This document shows, piece after piece, positions 1 through 8,876 of a DNA stretch of 64,000 nucleotides; the stretch's first letter is position 1; the number at the start of each line of letters is the position of its first letter. The DNA comes from WTFY01 sp011523795 (GTDB lineage Bacteria; Pseudomonadota; Gammaproteobacteria; UBA4575). The position numbers and the translations under genes are program-made. The stretch is taken from positions 124,001 to 188,000 of the forward strand of contig OZ242278.1 of assembly GCA_965207475.1 (NCBI GenBank), given 5' to 3'. The notes under the pieces are model-generated. The model did not search any database. It was not told the DNA's origin and worked only from the letters and a program-made list of their open reading frames with translations.

Positions 1-8
1 CATAAATT

Positions 9-677
9 GTGCTTAATGTACTCCTGACTGTCATACATCGCGACTTGCTGGTGGCATTTCGGCGTCGTGCTGAATTGATGAACCCGGTGCTGTTCTATGC
101 AATTGTGGTAACTCTTTTCCCACTCGGTGTAAGTCCGGATGTTAGTTTTCTAAGCAAGTTGGCACCTGGTGTGGTATGGGTTACAGCTTTACTTGCTGCC
201 CTGATTTCCGTAGAAAGAATCTTCAAGCAAGATTTTGAAGATGGCAGTATTGAGCAGCTGTTTTTAAGCCCATACCCAGTCTCGCTGCTAATCTTCGGTA
301 AAGTGGTTGCACACTGGATAATAACGGGTGTGCCTATGCTGGGAATTGTACCTATTATGGCCATGTTCCTGCATATACCTGGACAGGTTCTTCCTGTATT
401 GTGGATTTCGGTTCTGATTGGCACCCCTATACTGAGCCTGGTTGGCGCTATTGGTGCAGCGCTCACGGTAGGTTTGGGAGGTGGTGGCATGTTAATTGGC
501 CTGCTTGTATTGCCACTTTATATTCCAGTGTTGATATTCGCATCGTCCGCAGTGAGTGCTGCAATGGATGGGCAAGCGGTTTCAGGCCAGCTAGCTATGC
601 TGGGTGCAGGTTTGATTCTAGCCCTAATTTTGGCTCCTTTGGCAATCAGTGCCTCACTGAAGGTGAGTATGGATTGA
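9..677 (+). CDS. ccmB: Heme exporter membrane subunit CcmB
   Basis: Membrane subunit of the CcmABCDE machinery that delivers heme to CcmE for cytochrome c maturation in the periplasm. The 222-residue product has the usual CcmB length. It has about six hydrophobic helices and a soluble stretch with the family-like segments ERIFKQDFEDGS and EQLFLSPYP near residues 69-90. The GTG at 9 is the first usable start and gives a normal N terminus (RDLLVAFRRR). It is the first gene visible of a tightly packed ccm operon; the ATPase gene ccmA is expected just left of the window, and a TAA at 3-5 could be its stop. ccmC begins immediately after the stop codon. Confidence 0.95.
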   Translation: MLNVLLTVIHRDLLVAFRRRAELMNPVLFYAIVVTLFPLGVSPDVSFLSKLAPGVVWVTALLAALISVERIFKQDFEDGSIEQLFLSPYPVSLLIFGKVVAHWIITGVPMLGIVPIMAMFLHIPGQVLPVLWISVLIGTPILSLVGAIGAALTVGLGGGGMLIGLLVLPLYIPVLIFASSAVSAAMDGQAVSGQLAMLGAGLILALILAPLAISASLKVSMD

Positions 678-1421
678 ATGATGTGGAAATTCCTGCATAG
701 ATTATCTTCATTAAAATATTTTTACGAGTGGTCCGGAAAATGGATTCCTTGGCTTACAGGTTTGACCATCGTGCTGATGGTTGCAGGACTCTACTGGGGA
801 TTATTCATTGCACCTGCAGATTATCAGCAAGGCGAGACCTACAGGATAATATTTGTTCACGTGCCTGCGGCTTGGATGTCGATGTTTGTGTACGTCATTA
901 TGGCAATAGCCGGATTTACAGCATTGATCTGGCGGACCAAGGTTTCTGAAATTGTAGTGTCTGAATGCGCAGTCATCGGTGCAATGTTTACAGCACTTGC
1001 ACTGATTACGGGTATGCTGTGGGGAAAGCCGACCTGGGGCACTTACTGGCAGTGGGATGCGAGGCTTACTTCCGAACTGATATTGCTGTTTTTATACTTA
1101 GGGGTTGTTGCCATTCACTCGGCAATTGAAGATTCCCGAACCGCGTCTAGACTATCAGGTATCTTGGCTGTCATAGGCGTGATTAATATACCTATCATTC
1201 ACTTTTCAGTAACGTGGTGGAATTCTCTGCACCAACCGAATATGCAGCTTGTTTCAGCATCTCCATCGGTTCATCCAAGTATGCTGTATCCTCTGTTGGT
1301 TATGGCTGCAGCATTTCAGGCCTATTTTATAGTACTGTTGATCATTCGCATGCGAAATCAAATTTTGTACCGTGAGAGAAGGACGAACTGGGTGAAACAG
1401 CTATTAGTGGAAGTAAACTAG
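678..1421 (+). CDS. ccmC: Heme handling protein CcmC
   Basis: Integral membrane protein that, with CcmAB and CcmD, loads heme onto CcmE. The product is 247 residues with six predicted membrane helices. The tryptophan-rich WWD motif lies at residues 120-129 (WGTYWQWDAR). Candidate heme-ligand histidines are H61 (in FVHVPAAW) and H185, with another histidine at H175. The ATG at 678 abuts the ccmB stop and the TAG stop shares its G with the GTG of ccmD, so translational coupling along the operon is likely. Nothing is missing relative to the family. Confidence 0.97.
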   Translation: MMWKFLHRLSSLKYFYEWSGKWIPWLTGLTIVLMVAGLYWGLFIAPADYQQGETYRIIFVHVPAAWMSMFVYVIMAIAGFTALIWRTKVSEIVVSECAVIGAMFTALALITGMLWGKPTWGTYWQWDARLTSELILLFLYLGVVAIHSAIEDSRTASRLSGILAVIGVINIPIIHFSVTWWNSLHQPNMQLVSASPSVHPSMLYPLLVMAAAFQAYFIVLLIIRMRNQILYRERRTNWVKQLLVEVN

Positions 1422-1570
1422 TGCAGGAAATAACTTACCTGGAGGGAAGGGCTTTGTTTGTATGGGGTGCATACGGTATTACTGTAGTTGTTCTCGTGTT
1501 GAGCATAGTCTTTACCAGCCTGCGCAAAAATAAAATCCTCAAGGAAATAAAACAAGCTCTTGAACAGTAG
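1421..1570 (+). CDS. ccmD: Heme exporter small membrane protein CcmD
   Basis: A 49-residue single-pass membrane protein between ccmC and ccmE. Translation from the GTG at 1421 gives a short N terminus, an aromatic FVWGAYG segment at residues 13-19, one hydrophobic helix (about 20-33), then a basic lysine-rich tail ending in EQ. This is the CcmD pattern: a small protein whose helix is followed by a charged cytoplasmic tail and which links CcmC to CcmE and CcmAB. The start overlaps the ccmC stop by one base and ccmE begins six bases after the stop. Position, size and topology together make the call firm. Confidence 0.9.
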   Translation: MQEITYLEGRALFVWGAYGITVVVLVLSIVFTSLRKNKILKEIKQALEQ

Positions 1571-1576
1571 TATTCA

Positions 1577-2029
1577 ATGCGTGCCAAAAGAAAACAACGT
1601 CTAATTTTCGTGATCGTACTACTTGTAGGGTTCAGTGTCGCTGTGGCACTGTCTTTGTATGCCATGCGTCAAAATATCATGTTATTCCATACGCCTTCTC
1701 AGGTAATTTCGGGCGAGGTGCCGGAAAACAGGCTATTCAGGGTTGGTGGCATCGTTGTTTCGGGTAGTGTGATAAAGGCTGAGGATGGGCTGACAACAGA
1801 ATTTGGTCTAACTGATCTGAATCATTCCATTACAGTGCGTCATACGGGGTTGCTGCCTGACCTGTTCAGGGAAGGTCAGGGTATTGTTGCGCAAGGATCA
1901 TTGAATGAAGGAGGTATTTTTGTTGCTCAGGAGGTCTTGGCGAAGCACGATGAAAACTATATGCCCCCAGAAGTCGCAGCCAGCCTGAATAAGCAGGGTA
2001 CTTTTCGTCCAAATCAACCTCAAGGATGA
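1577..2029 (+). CDS. ccmE: Periplasmic heme chaperone CcmE
   Basis: Membrane-anchored heme chaperone that binds heme covalently and hands it to the CcmF/CcmH ligation complex. The 150-residue product has a basic N terminus, one membrane anchor (about residues 9-29), an OB-fold periplasmic domain, and the heme-binding motif LAKHDENYMPPEV with H124 as covalent ligand and Y128 four residues later (the HxxxY type). The C-terminal tail after residue 133 is polar and probably flexible. The stop overlaps the ccmF start in a four-base ATGA, indicating coupling. Confidence 0.97.
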   Translation: MRAKRKQRLIFVIVLLVGFSVAVALSLYAMRQNIMLFHTPSQVISGEVPENRLFRVGGIVVSGSVIKAEDGLTTEFGLTDLNHSITVRHTGLLPDLFREGQGIVAQGSLNEGGIFVAQEVLAKHDENYMPPEVAASLNKQGTFRPNQPQG

Positions 2030-4044
2030 TGAAAATTGCGATGATCCCAGAAGTTGGAAACTTTGCGCTGATAATTGCGCTTTGCCTGGCACTTGTACAG
2101 GGCATCGTTCCGATACTGGGTGCACAAACCCGCACTTTCCAATGGATAGCCATTGCAAAACCTGCAGCACGCGCACAGCTTCTTTTTATCCTAATTTCCT
2201 ATATCTGTTTGACATACAGCTTTATCACTAATGATTTTTCCGTGTTGTATGTCGCAAACAACTCCAATTCTGCCTTGCCAATCTATTACAAGTTTTCAGC
2301 AGTTTGGGGGGCACACGAAGGGTCGTTGCTGCTTTGGGTGCTCATGCTAGGCATCTGGACATTTGCAGTAACAATTTTTTGTCGCAGCCTGCCGAATGAT
2401 ATGGTTGCTCGTGTTTTGGGGGTTATGGGTTTGGTAAGTTCTGGTTTCCTCCTTTTCATGCTTCTCACTTCAAATCCGTTCGAGCGAATTTTTCCATCTC
2501 CCATGGAAGGTCAGGACTTGAACCCATTGCTGCAAGACCCAGGCCTCGTGATTCACCCGCCGATGCTATACATGGGATATGTTGGATTTTCGGTTGCTTT
2601 TTCATTTGCTATTGCAGCTTTGTTGGGGGGTAAGCTGGATTCTATTTGGGCAAGATGGTCAAGGCCTTGGGCAATCTTTGCATGGGTGTTTCTCACCATA
2701 GGCATAACACTTGGAAGTTGGTGGGCCTATCACGAACTTGGCTGGGGAGGCTGGTGGTTCTGGGACCCTGTTGAAAATGCATCATTCATGCCTTGGCTGG
2801 TAGGTACAGCACTTGTTCATTCATTAGCCGTCACTGACAAAAGGTCGAGCTTTAAAAGCTGGACCGTATTGCTGTCAATACTTACATTTTCACTATGTCT
2901 ACTGGGTGCCTTCTTGGTGCGTTCAGGTGTCCTGGTGTCTGTTCACGCGTTTGCCAATGATCCAGCCCGTGGTCTGTATATTCTTGTATTTCTGGCAGTA
3001 GTCATTGGTGGGTCATTGCTGCTTTATGCGATTCGCACACCACACATAAAGTCTTCGGGGCAATTTGATATCTTTTCTCGTGAGACCGCCTTGCTGGTTA
3101 ACAATGTCTTACTACTGGTTGCTATGTTGACAATTCTTGTTGGAACCCTTTATCCATTGTTTGTCAGCGCCTTTGACTTGCCATCATTATCCGTTGGAAA
3201 GCCATATTTTGATTTTGTATTTTCTGTGTTGACTTTGCCGCTTGTACTGGTCGTTGGCATAGGACCATTCATGCGTTGGAAGAGGGCGGTGATGAGCAAG
3301 GTATTAATCAGGTTGATCAAAGTGGCAGTTGCCGGGATAGTCATTGGTATCGCTTTACCTTTTATTGTTGCTGGCAAAACCTCGATTCTGGTATCACTAG
3401 GCGTGGCACTGGGTGGATGGTCTATTTCATCTGCAGTGTATTACCTGTTTAAAAATGCAATCAGCTCCGGATTTGGCATACGTGGATTTCGCCGAATCGT
3501 GAAAATTCCTCAAGCAACGTGGGGAATGTCGATTGCACATTGCGGTATAGGTATTTTTGTTCTTGGCGTGACGTTTGTGAGTGCATTCGAGCAAGTGAGG
3601 GAATTACCAATGCAAGTTGGCCAGAAAACTGAAATGGCAGGATACGAATTTCAATTTGAAGGAATCGAGAATGTTAGGGGTCCAAACTACGCTTCAAAAC
3701 AAGCCTCTGTGCGTGTATCTAGGGAGGGTAGATTGGTAGCTACACTTTTCCCTGAAAAGCGCACATATCTTGTCCAGCAAAACCCGATGACAGAGGCAGG
3801 AATTGATTCTGGATTTTTACGTGATGTATATGTCGCGTTGGGTGAGCAGGTTGATGAAAAAACATGGGGAATGCGGCTGTACTACAAACCCTTTGTACAA
3901 TGGATATGGCTTGGTGCCATGCTTATGGCTACCGGTGGAATTTTGGCTGCACTGGATCGTCGTTACCGAATCCGGTTCAAACGTGGAGGAGGGCAGCATG
4001 TAAAGGAGAAAATGTACGGCAAGCGCTTTGCGATTCCTTCATGA
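2026..4044 (+). CDS. ccmF: Heme lyase subunit CcmF
   Basis: Large multi-spanning membrane protein of the cytochrome c heme ligase. The 672 residues match the usual family length, with about 15 predicted helices. The WWD domain (GWGGWWFWDPVENASFMPWL, around residues 238-257) and the N-terminal KFSAVWGAHEGSLLLW segment are both present, and the C-terminal periplasmic region precedes a last helix and a basic tail. It overlaps ccmE by four bases and is followed six bases later by ccmG. In the System I scheme it receives heme from CcmE and attaches it to apocytochrome CXXCH motifs with CcmH and CcmI. Confidence 0.97.
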   Translation: MMKIAMIPEVGNFALIIALCLALVQGIVPILGAQTRTFQWIAIAKPAARAQLLFILISYICLTYSFITNDFSVLYVANNSNSALPIYYKFSAVWGAHEGSLLLWVLMLGIWTFAVTIFCRSLPNDMVARVLGVMGLVSSGFLLFMLLTSNPFERIFPSPMEGQDLNPLLQDPGLVIHPPMLYMGYVGFSVAFSFAIAALLGGKLDSIWARWSRPWAIFAWVFLTIGITLGSWWAYHELGWGGWWFWDPVENASFMPWLVGTALVHSLAVTDKRSSFKSWTVLLSILTFSLCLLGAFLVRSGVLVSVHAFANDPARGLYILVFLAVVIGGSLLLYAIRTPHIKSSGQFDIFSRETALLVNNVLLLVAMLTILVGTLYPLFVSAFDLPSLSVGKPYFDFVFSVLTLPLVLVVGIGPFMRWKRAVMSKVLIRLIKVAVAGIVIGIALPFIVAGKTSILVSLGVALGGWSISSAVYYLFKNAISSGFGIRGFRRIVKIPQATWGMSIAHCGIGIFVLGVTFVSAFEQVRELPMQVGQKTEMAGYEFQFEGIENVRGPNYASKQASVRVSREGRLVATLFPEKRTYLVQQNPMTEAGIDSGFLRDVYVALGEQVDEKTWGMRLYYKPFVQWIWLGAMLMATGGILAALDRRYRIRFKRGGGQHVKEKMYGKRFAIPS

Positions 4045-4050
4045 TTTCCC

Positions 4051-4584
4051 ATGTTCAAGTACTTCATTCCAGTTATTGTTTTTTTCGTTTTAGCCGGATT
4101 TTTGGTGACCGGATTATTTAAAGATCCTACTGCAGTTTCGTCTCCCCTGATTGGGAAACCAGTGCCTCAATTTACTTTGCCAAAACTCTGGGATAATGAA
4201 ATCGAATTTTCGGAATCGGAGTTTGCAGGAAAGGTATCCTTATTCAATGTTTGGGCGACATGGTGTCTGGCTTGTCGCCAAGAGCATCCTCTGCTCGTTA
4301 AACTGTCTGATTCAAAGGTGGTGACAGTGTACGGTTTGAATTACAAGGATGAAATCTCTGAAGCAAGGCGTTATTTGGTAGAACATGGTGATCCCTTTGA
4401 AGCTAGTGCTGTGGACGCAACTGGCCGGGTAGGTATTGACTGGGGTGTATATGGTGTACCCGAGACATTCATCATAGATAAGCAGGGAGTGATTCGTCAT
4501 AAGCATATCGGGGTTATCACCCAAGATGATGTACAACTGACTTTGCTGCCCTTGATTCGGCAATTGCATAACGAGAGCATGTGA
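4051..4584 (+). CDS. ccmG: Thiol:disulfide interchange protein CcmG/DsbE
   Basis: Membrane-tethered periplasmic thioredoxin that reduces apocytochrome or CcmH cysteines before heme attachment. The 177-residue product has one N-terminal anchor (about residues 4-22) and a thioredoxin fold with active site WATWCLACRQEHP, cysteines C72 and C75. The cis-proline loop is represented by YGVPETFIID, and the family glutamate is kept in RQEHP. The dipeptide between the cysteines is LA, unlike the PT or VP common in this family. It sits between ccmF and ccmH with intergenic gaps of a few bases. Confidence 0.95.
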   Translation: MFKYFIPVIVFFVLAGFLVTGLFKDPTAVSSPLIGKPVPQFTLPKLWDNEIEFSESEFAGKVSLFNVWATWCLACRQEHPLLVKLSDSKVVTVYGLNYKDEISEARRYLVEHGDPFEASAVDATGRVGIDWGVYGVPETFIIDKQGVIRHKHIGVITQDDVQLTLLPLIRQLHNESM

Positions 4585-4585
4585 G

Positions 4586-5041
4586 ATGAATCGAGCCTGT
4601 ATCATTGTTCTCGGATTCGGATTATTGATTTGTATAACCGTTTCAGCAAAGCCATTGACTGCTGTATCAGACTTTGAAGACCGTTATCACTCTATTCTGA
4701 ACGAGTTGCGCTGCCTGGTTTGTCAAAACCAGACGATTGCAGAATCCAACGCAGATTTGGCTAAGGACCTGCGGGCTGAAGTCAAGAAAATGCTACTTGA
4801 AGGTGCTACAGATTCCGAGATTATTGATTTCATGGCAAGCAGATATGGCGATTTTGTGTTGTATAGACCTCCTTTAAAACCCAGAACTCTACTGCTCTGG
4901 TTTGGCCCATTTGTCTTTCTGGGCATTGCGCTTCTGGTTTTGGCGCTAGTCTTGAGAAGCCAGCGAAGCGTGGGCAGCATGCCTCTTACAGAAGAAGAGA
5001 AGATGCAAGTCAATGCTATCCTCGACAAGTCTGAAGATTAA
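4586..5041 (+). CDS. ccmH: Cytochrome c maturation protein CcmH
   Basis: Membrane-anchored oxidoreductase that keeps the apocytochrome heme-binding cysteines reduced. The 151 residues contain a signal peptide (about 1-21), the diagnostic LRCLVCQNQ motif with C43 and C46, a three-helix-bundle domain, and a C-terminal membrane helix around residues 106-125. This is the short CcmH form; the TPR part fused to it in Escherichia coli is the separate next gene. It follows ccmG by one base and precedes ccmI by six. Confidence 0.95.
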   Translation: MNRACIIVLGFGLLICITVSAKPLTAVSDFEDRYHSILNELRCLVCQNQTIAESNADLAKDLRAEVKKMLLEGATDSEIIDFMASRYGDFVLYRPPLKPRTLLLWFGPFVFLGIALLVLALVLRSQRSVGSMPLTEEEKMQVNAILDKSED

Positions 5042-5047
5042 ATTCTC

Positions 5048-6295
5048 ATGCTGGTTTTCTGGTTGATTTGTTCGCTGTTGCTTGCAGCTGCCCTGTTACT
5101 TATTTTACCACCGCTGTTGGGGAAAAGTTCTAAACGGGAAATCAGTCATCAGTCTGTGAACAAGGCAGTTTTTGAAAGGAAGCTTGTAGAACTGGAGGAA
5201 GATTTCGAACGTGGACTCATTGATGCCGAGCAGCTAGAAGCTGCTCGTACAGACTTGCAGCGTGCGCTGATTGATGATCTTGAATACTCCAACGAGCCTC
5301 TAGAGAAAGGCAGCGGCAGATTGTTGCCTGTGCTGATCCTGATTGCTGTCCCAGCATTGTCTGTATTTTTATACCTTAAGATCAGCAATGGCTTGGTTTT
5401 GCTGTCAGATGATTCGCGGTCGATGCCCGTTCAACAAGGGGACATGTCATCCACACAGCAGGCGATTATGAATCTAGAACGAAAGCTGCAAGCTGATCCT
5501 GCGAATCTTGAGGGCTGGCTCATGTTGGGTAGGTCCTTCATGGCATTGGGGAGGTCAGGTCAAGCCGTATCAGCATTTGAGCGGGCATACGAATTGTCAA
5601 ACGGTACCGATCCAGATGTAATGGTTGCTTATGCCGAGGCGCAAGTATTTGCTTCAGGACACCAATTCAGCAGAGAAGTTATGACTCTGTTCACCCAGGC
5701 TTTAAAAGTTGATCCTGGACATGAACGTGCTTTGTGGTTTGCAGGATATGCTGCATATCAGCTTCATGACTATGAAAGTGCTTTGACGCACTGGGATAAA
5801 CTGCTGCAACAAATACCGAGTGGCCAAGAAGAGGCACGTGCCGCTTTGCTTGTGTATCTAAATGATGCAAAACAAAAAGCCATGACACAAATTAGCGCTG
5901 CACAGGGTGTTGAGCAGGAGTTGTATCCGAATAAGGAAGCAAGAGGAAATGCTTCCATAGTCATACAAGTATCGATCAATGAATCTTTACAGGAATATGT
6001 GCAAAAATCCGATACGCTTTTCGTTTATGCCCGGGCAGTAAATGGGCCCCAAATGCCATTAGCGTTAGTCAAGATGACTGCTGCAAGTTTGCCTGCAACC
6101 GTTACTCTGGATGATTCCATGGCAATGATACCAGGCATGACTTTGTCTGGTGTCGAGCAGGTGGAGGTAATAGCTAGAATCTCGAAGTCCGGGAAAGCAA
6201 TTATGCAGACTGGTGACCTGTATGGTAGTGCAGGGGCGGTTAATACCCAAAGTACAACACCCGTGACCGTATTGATCAGTACGATTGCACCTTGA
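5048..6295 (+). CDS. ccmI: Cytochrome c biogenesis TPR protein CcmI
   Basis: Apocytochrome chaperone of the heme ligation complex. The 415-residue product begins with a membrane helix (residues 1-20), has a heptad-like charged segment, a second helix near 95-112, then TPR repeats (about 135-275; for example GWLMLGRSFMALGRSGQAVSAF and ALWFAGYAAYQLHDYESAL). It ends in a beta-rich periplasmic domain of the type found in CcmI proteins, around residues 300-410. It is the last ccm gene, and a 118-base gap separates it from the next ORF. Confidence 0.92.
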   Translation: MLVFWLICSLLLAAALLLILPPLLGKSSKREISHQSVNKAVFERKLVELEEDFERGLIDAEQLEAARTDLQRALIDDLEYSNEPLEKGSGRLLPVLILIAVPALSVFLYLKISNGLVLLSDDSRSMPVQQGDMSSTQQAIMNLERKLQADPANLEGWLMLGRSFMALGRSGQAVSAFERAYELSNGTDPDVMVAYAEAQVFASGHQFSREVMTLFTQALKVDPGHERALWFAGYAAYQLHDYESALTHWDKLLQQIPSGQEEARAALLVYLNDAKQKAMTQISAAQGVEQELYPNKEARGNASIVIQVSINESLQEYVQKSDTLFVYARAVNGPQMPLALVKMTAASLPATVTLDDSMAMIPGMTLSGVEQVEVIARISKSGKAIMQTGDLYGSAGAVNTQSTTPVTVLISTIAP

Positions 6296-6413
6296 ATTTC
6301 TTGCATCAGAGTAGCCGCATGTAGTTTGGCACTATCAAACAAAGCAATTGTGGAACACGTTATTCAAATTAACAGTCAGATCATGCAATTTGTAACGGAC
6401 AGGCGGTCCTGCC

Positions 6414-6656
6414 ATGGACTTTGACCATGTGCGTCATGTACTGGGCTGGTGTGCGTTGACCAATTTTGGCGTGCTGGCAGTCTGGTTCTTGGTATTCATA
6501 ACTGCGCATGACTGGATTTACAGTTTTCATGCCAAGTGGTTTCAAATGCCCGTGGAAGATTTTGACAGGGTGTGCTACTTGTTGATGGGGATATACAAGC
6601 TAGCCACAGTGCTGTTATATCTTGTCCCTTATCTTGTCATGCTAGGTATGAGTTAG
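6414..6656 (+). CDS. Small membrane protein, DUF6868-like
   Basis: An 80-residue protein with two hydrophobic helices (about residues 12-32 and 57-79) separated by an aromatic-rich stretch (AHDWIYSFHAKWFQMPVED). This pattern resembles the short DUF6868 family seen in many marine proteobacteria; the family name is from memory and has not been searched. Function is unknown. The ATG at 6414 follows a GGCGG-type ribosome site. It is followed closely by another small membrane ORF, so the two may be cotranscribed; no link to cytochrome maturation beyond position is visible. Confidence 0.75.
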   Translation: MDFDHVRHVLGWCALTNFGVLAVWFLVFITAHDWIYSFHAKWFQMPVEDFDRVCYLLMGIYKLATVLLYLVPYLVMLGMS

Positions 6657-6661
6657 TCCAG

Positions 6662-6889
6662 ATGCTATTCAAGGGAGTCATACATATACTTGTCTGTGCG
6701 TTGTTCGTTTCACGTTTGGTACCAAAATATTTCCACTATCGTGAAACTGATCAAGTCGACTTATTCGGGCATGCTCTGAAAGGAAGTTCAGGACTGCTTG
6801 TACTGATTGTCATTGCACTTGTCACACTAGGATTACTCGTTTTGAGTGTAAGTAATTTCAAGGCGTGGATTACTTCACGTAGGGATTAA
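6662..6889 (+). CDS. Hypothetical small membrane protein
   Basis: A 75-residue ORF taken from the ATG at 6662, six bases after the preceding small gene. It shows a hydrophobic segment at residues 5-20, a charged aromatic middle (PKYFHYRETDQVD), and a long helix at about 32-54 rich in leucine, valine and isoleucine, ending in a basic tail. The open frame extends upstream to 6572, but that part lies over the previous gene and looks noncoding. No family is recognised. It ends just before the convergent aguB gene. Confidence 0.5.
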   Translation: MLFKGVIHILVCALFVSRLVPKYFHYRETDQVDLFGHALKGSSGLLVLIVIALVTLGLLVLSVSNFKAWITSRRD

Positions 6890-6899
6890 GGGTATGGGA

Positions 6900-7787
6900 T
6901 CACTCGTCAATTAGCCTCTTTTCGAGGCCCTGGTAAGCGTCAATTCGCCTGTCCCGCAAATAAGGCCAAGTCTGTCTGAGGTATTCGCTATGTGCCAAGT
7001 CCACTCTGGCGTACTGTGTTTCAGCACAATTTCCAGAACACTGGACGATAATATTTCCTGCCGAGTCAGTGCCAAATGACTGTCCCCAGAAGTTGATTCC
7101 CTTGGTTTGTCCTGATGGGTCAGGTTCATATCCAACGCGGTTTACGCAAAGAACCGGTACATTATTCGCGATTGCATGGCTTTGTTGGATAATCCTCCAG
7201 GAGTCAGACTGGCGGTATTTATCATCTTCCGGATCCTCGTAGCCCCAGCCAATGGCAGACGGGTAAATCAGCATTTCTGCTCCTGCCAGGGTCATCAGAC
7301 GTGCTGCTTCAGGAAACCACTGGTCCCAGCAGACCATAACACCCAGCTTTCCTATTGAAGTCTGTATTGGCTTGAATCCTGAGTCTCCAAAAGTAAAATA
7401 GTATTTCTCATGGTAACTTGGGCCATCTGGTATATGCATTTTCCTGTAAGTCCCCGCCAGACTTCCGTCCTGGTCTAGAACGACGGCAGTATTGTGATAT
7501 AGACCCCTGGTTCGCTTTTCAAACACGGAACCCACTACAACTATACTGTTTTGCTTTGCTGCAGAAGCAAGCTGGTCTGTAAGCGGTCCAGGTATTGTTT
7601 GAGCAAGCCTGAAATGCTCAGCTGATTCTTCCTGGCAAAAATACAGGCTTGTATGCAATTCGCACAGCACAACCAGTTTGGCACCCATATTTGCAGCCGC
7701 CTGTATTTCCTTCAGGCTTGTTTCAAGATTGTGCTGGTAATCAGCATTCATGCACTGTTGTACCAAAGCGGCATGAATGAAGTTCAT
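6900..7787 (-). CDS. aguB: N-carbamoylputrescine amidase
   Basis: Nitrilase-superfamily enzyme that hydrolyses N-carbamoylputrescine to putrescine, ammonia and CO2 in the cytoplasm. The 295 residues carry the Glu-Lys-Cys catalytic triad: E43 (LCELH), K116 (YRKMHIPD) and C153 (VMVCWDQWFPE). GYEDPEDDKYRQSDSW and VNRVGYEPD are features of the AguB branch rather than of generic nitrilases. The start overlaps the stop of aguA by four bases, so the two enzymes of the agmatine pathway are translationally coupled. Confidence 0.95.
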   Translation of the reverse strand: MNFIHAALVQQCMNADYQHNLETSLKEIQAAANMGAKLVVLCELHTSLYFCQEESAEHFRLAQTIPGPLTDQLASAAKQNSIVVVGSVFEKRTRGLYHNTAVVLDQDGSLAGTYRKMHIPDGPSYHEKYYFTFGDSGFKPIQTSIGKLGVMVCWDQWFPEAARLMTLAGAEMLIYPSAIGWGYEDPEDDKYRQSDSWRIIQQSHAIANNVPVLCVNRVGYEPDPSGQTKGINFWGQSFGTDSAGNIIVQCSGNCAETQYARVDLAHSEYLRQTWPYLRDRRIDAYQGLEKRLIDE

Positions 7788-8821
7788 GTCATGAACCCTT
7801 CAGGTATTTGCATGGTGGCACAGTGTAACCCGCCGTATTGTCGAATCAAAGTACAGCATTCAATATCAAATATGTCTCTGTCAGGAAACAGTTCGTCAAA
7901 GAGCTTGAGAATTTGACAATCTTGCTTGTCATTAAACACAGGAACCAGTACAGAACCATTTGTAATAAGAAAATTTGTATACGTTGCAGGCAGTTGTTGG
8001 CCTGAAAAATACAGTGGCTCAGGCAGTGGCAGAGGGATGAGTTCAAATCGGTTATGACTTTGTCGCTTTATTGCCTGCAGTTGCGCTACCAGTTGGTTTG
8101 TCGCATCCCGGTTAGGGTCATCGCAATTGCTAGAAATGGCGTGTACGATGATGTCGTCAGAGCAAAATCTGGCAAGCGTGTCCACATGCCCAAAAGTATC
8201 GTCACCGGCAAGCCGAACATTTTCTAGCCAGTAAATTTTGCCGCATCCTAACCAGTACTCGAGTTGTTCTTCGAGCCTGTGAATCTCTGTTCTGGGTATG
8301 TAGCTGTTTTGTATGAAACAGTTTTTTGAACACAGCAGTTCACCATGACTGTTTATTTCAATGTTACCGGCCTCAAGGATTTGACTGACCGGTGTGTATG
8401 CAGCCTTGAAATTCAGATGTTTGATTAACTGGGCATTGAATGAATTATCAAGTGAGTAGTTGAACTGCCTATGTCCCCAGCCATTGAATTCAAAATCCAG
8501 TAAGCACTGCCTGTTTCCATCACTGATGCAGAAAGGTCCATAATCGCGCACCCAGGTGTCATTAGTGGGAATTGCTACAAATGTAATGTTATCGGCACAA
8601 GCTGAAACATAACTTAACCTTTTTTCTATATGAGATCTGTGTGCATCATCATAAGCAACGATTACGACAAGCTGTCGTTTGCAGATGTATTTGCACAGGT
8701 CCAGATAGGTTGCTTCTATCTTATTGATGATGCTTGCCCAGTCAGAATGCAGGTGGGGCCAGACGATAATTATGGCGTCTTGTCGTTCCCACTCGGGGAT
8801 CAACTTGTTAGGGTGCACCAC
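7784..8821 (-). CDS. aguA: Agmatine deiminase
   Basis: Peptidyl-arginine-deiminase family enzyme converting agmatine to N-carbamoylputrescine and ammonia. The 345-residue product has the conserved blocks TNDTWVRDYGPF, LEAGNIEIN, LAGDDTFGHVDTLARF and the C-terminal nucleophile C334 in GGLHC. The usual EGG triplet reads EAG here, a small deviation. The start is a GTG at 8821 followed by a second GTG, and no strong ribosome site is visible, so the exact start is uncertain by a few codons. With aguB it makes a two-gene polyamine operon; the arginine decarboxylase needed to make agmatine is not in the window. Confidence 0.93.
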   Translation of the reverse strand: MVHPNKLIPEWERQDAIIIVWPHLHSDWASIINKIEATYLDLCKYICKRQLVVIVAYDDAHRSHIEKRLSYVSACADNITFVAIPTNDTWVRDYGPFCISDGNRQCLLDFEFNGWGHRQFNYSLDNSFNAQLIKHLNFKAAYTPVSQILEAGNIEINSHGELLCSKNCFIQNSYIPRTEIHRLEEQLEYWLGCGKIYWLENVRLAGDDTFGHVDTLARFCSDDIIVHAISSNCDDPNRDATNQLVAQLQAIKRQSHNRFELIPLPLPEPLYFSGQQLPATYTNFLITNGSVLVPVFNDKQDCQILKLFDELFPDRDIFDIECCTLIRQYGGLHCATMQIPEGFMT

Positions 8822-8876
8822 TTGTAATTCAGGAGGCCTGGATGTTGAAAAAAATTTTCAAGGATGCAGTCTGTTG

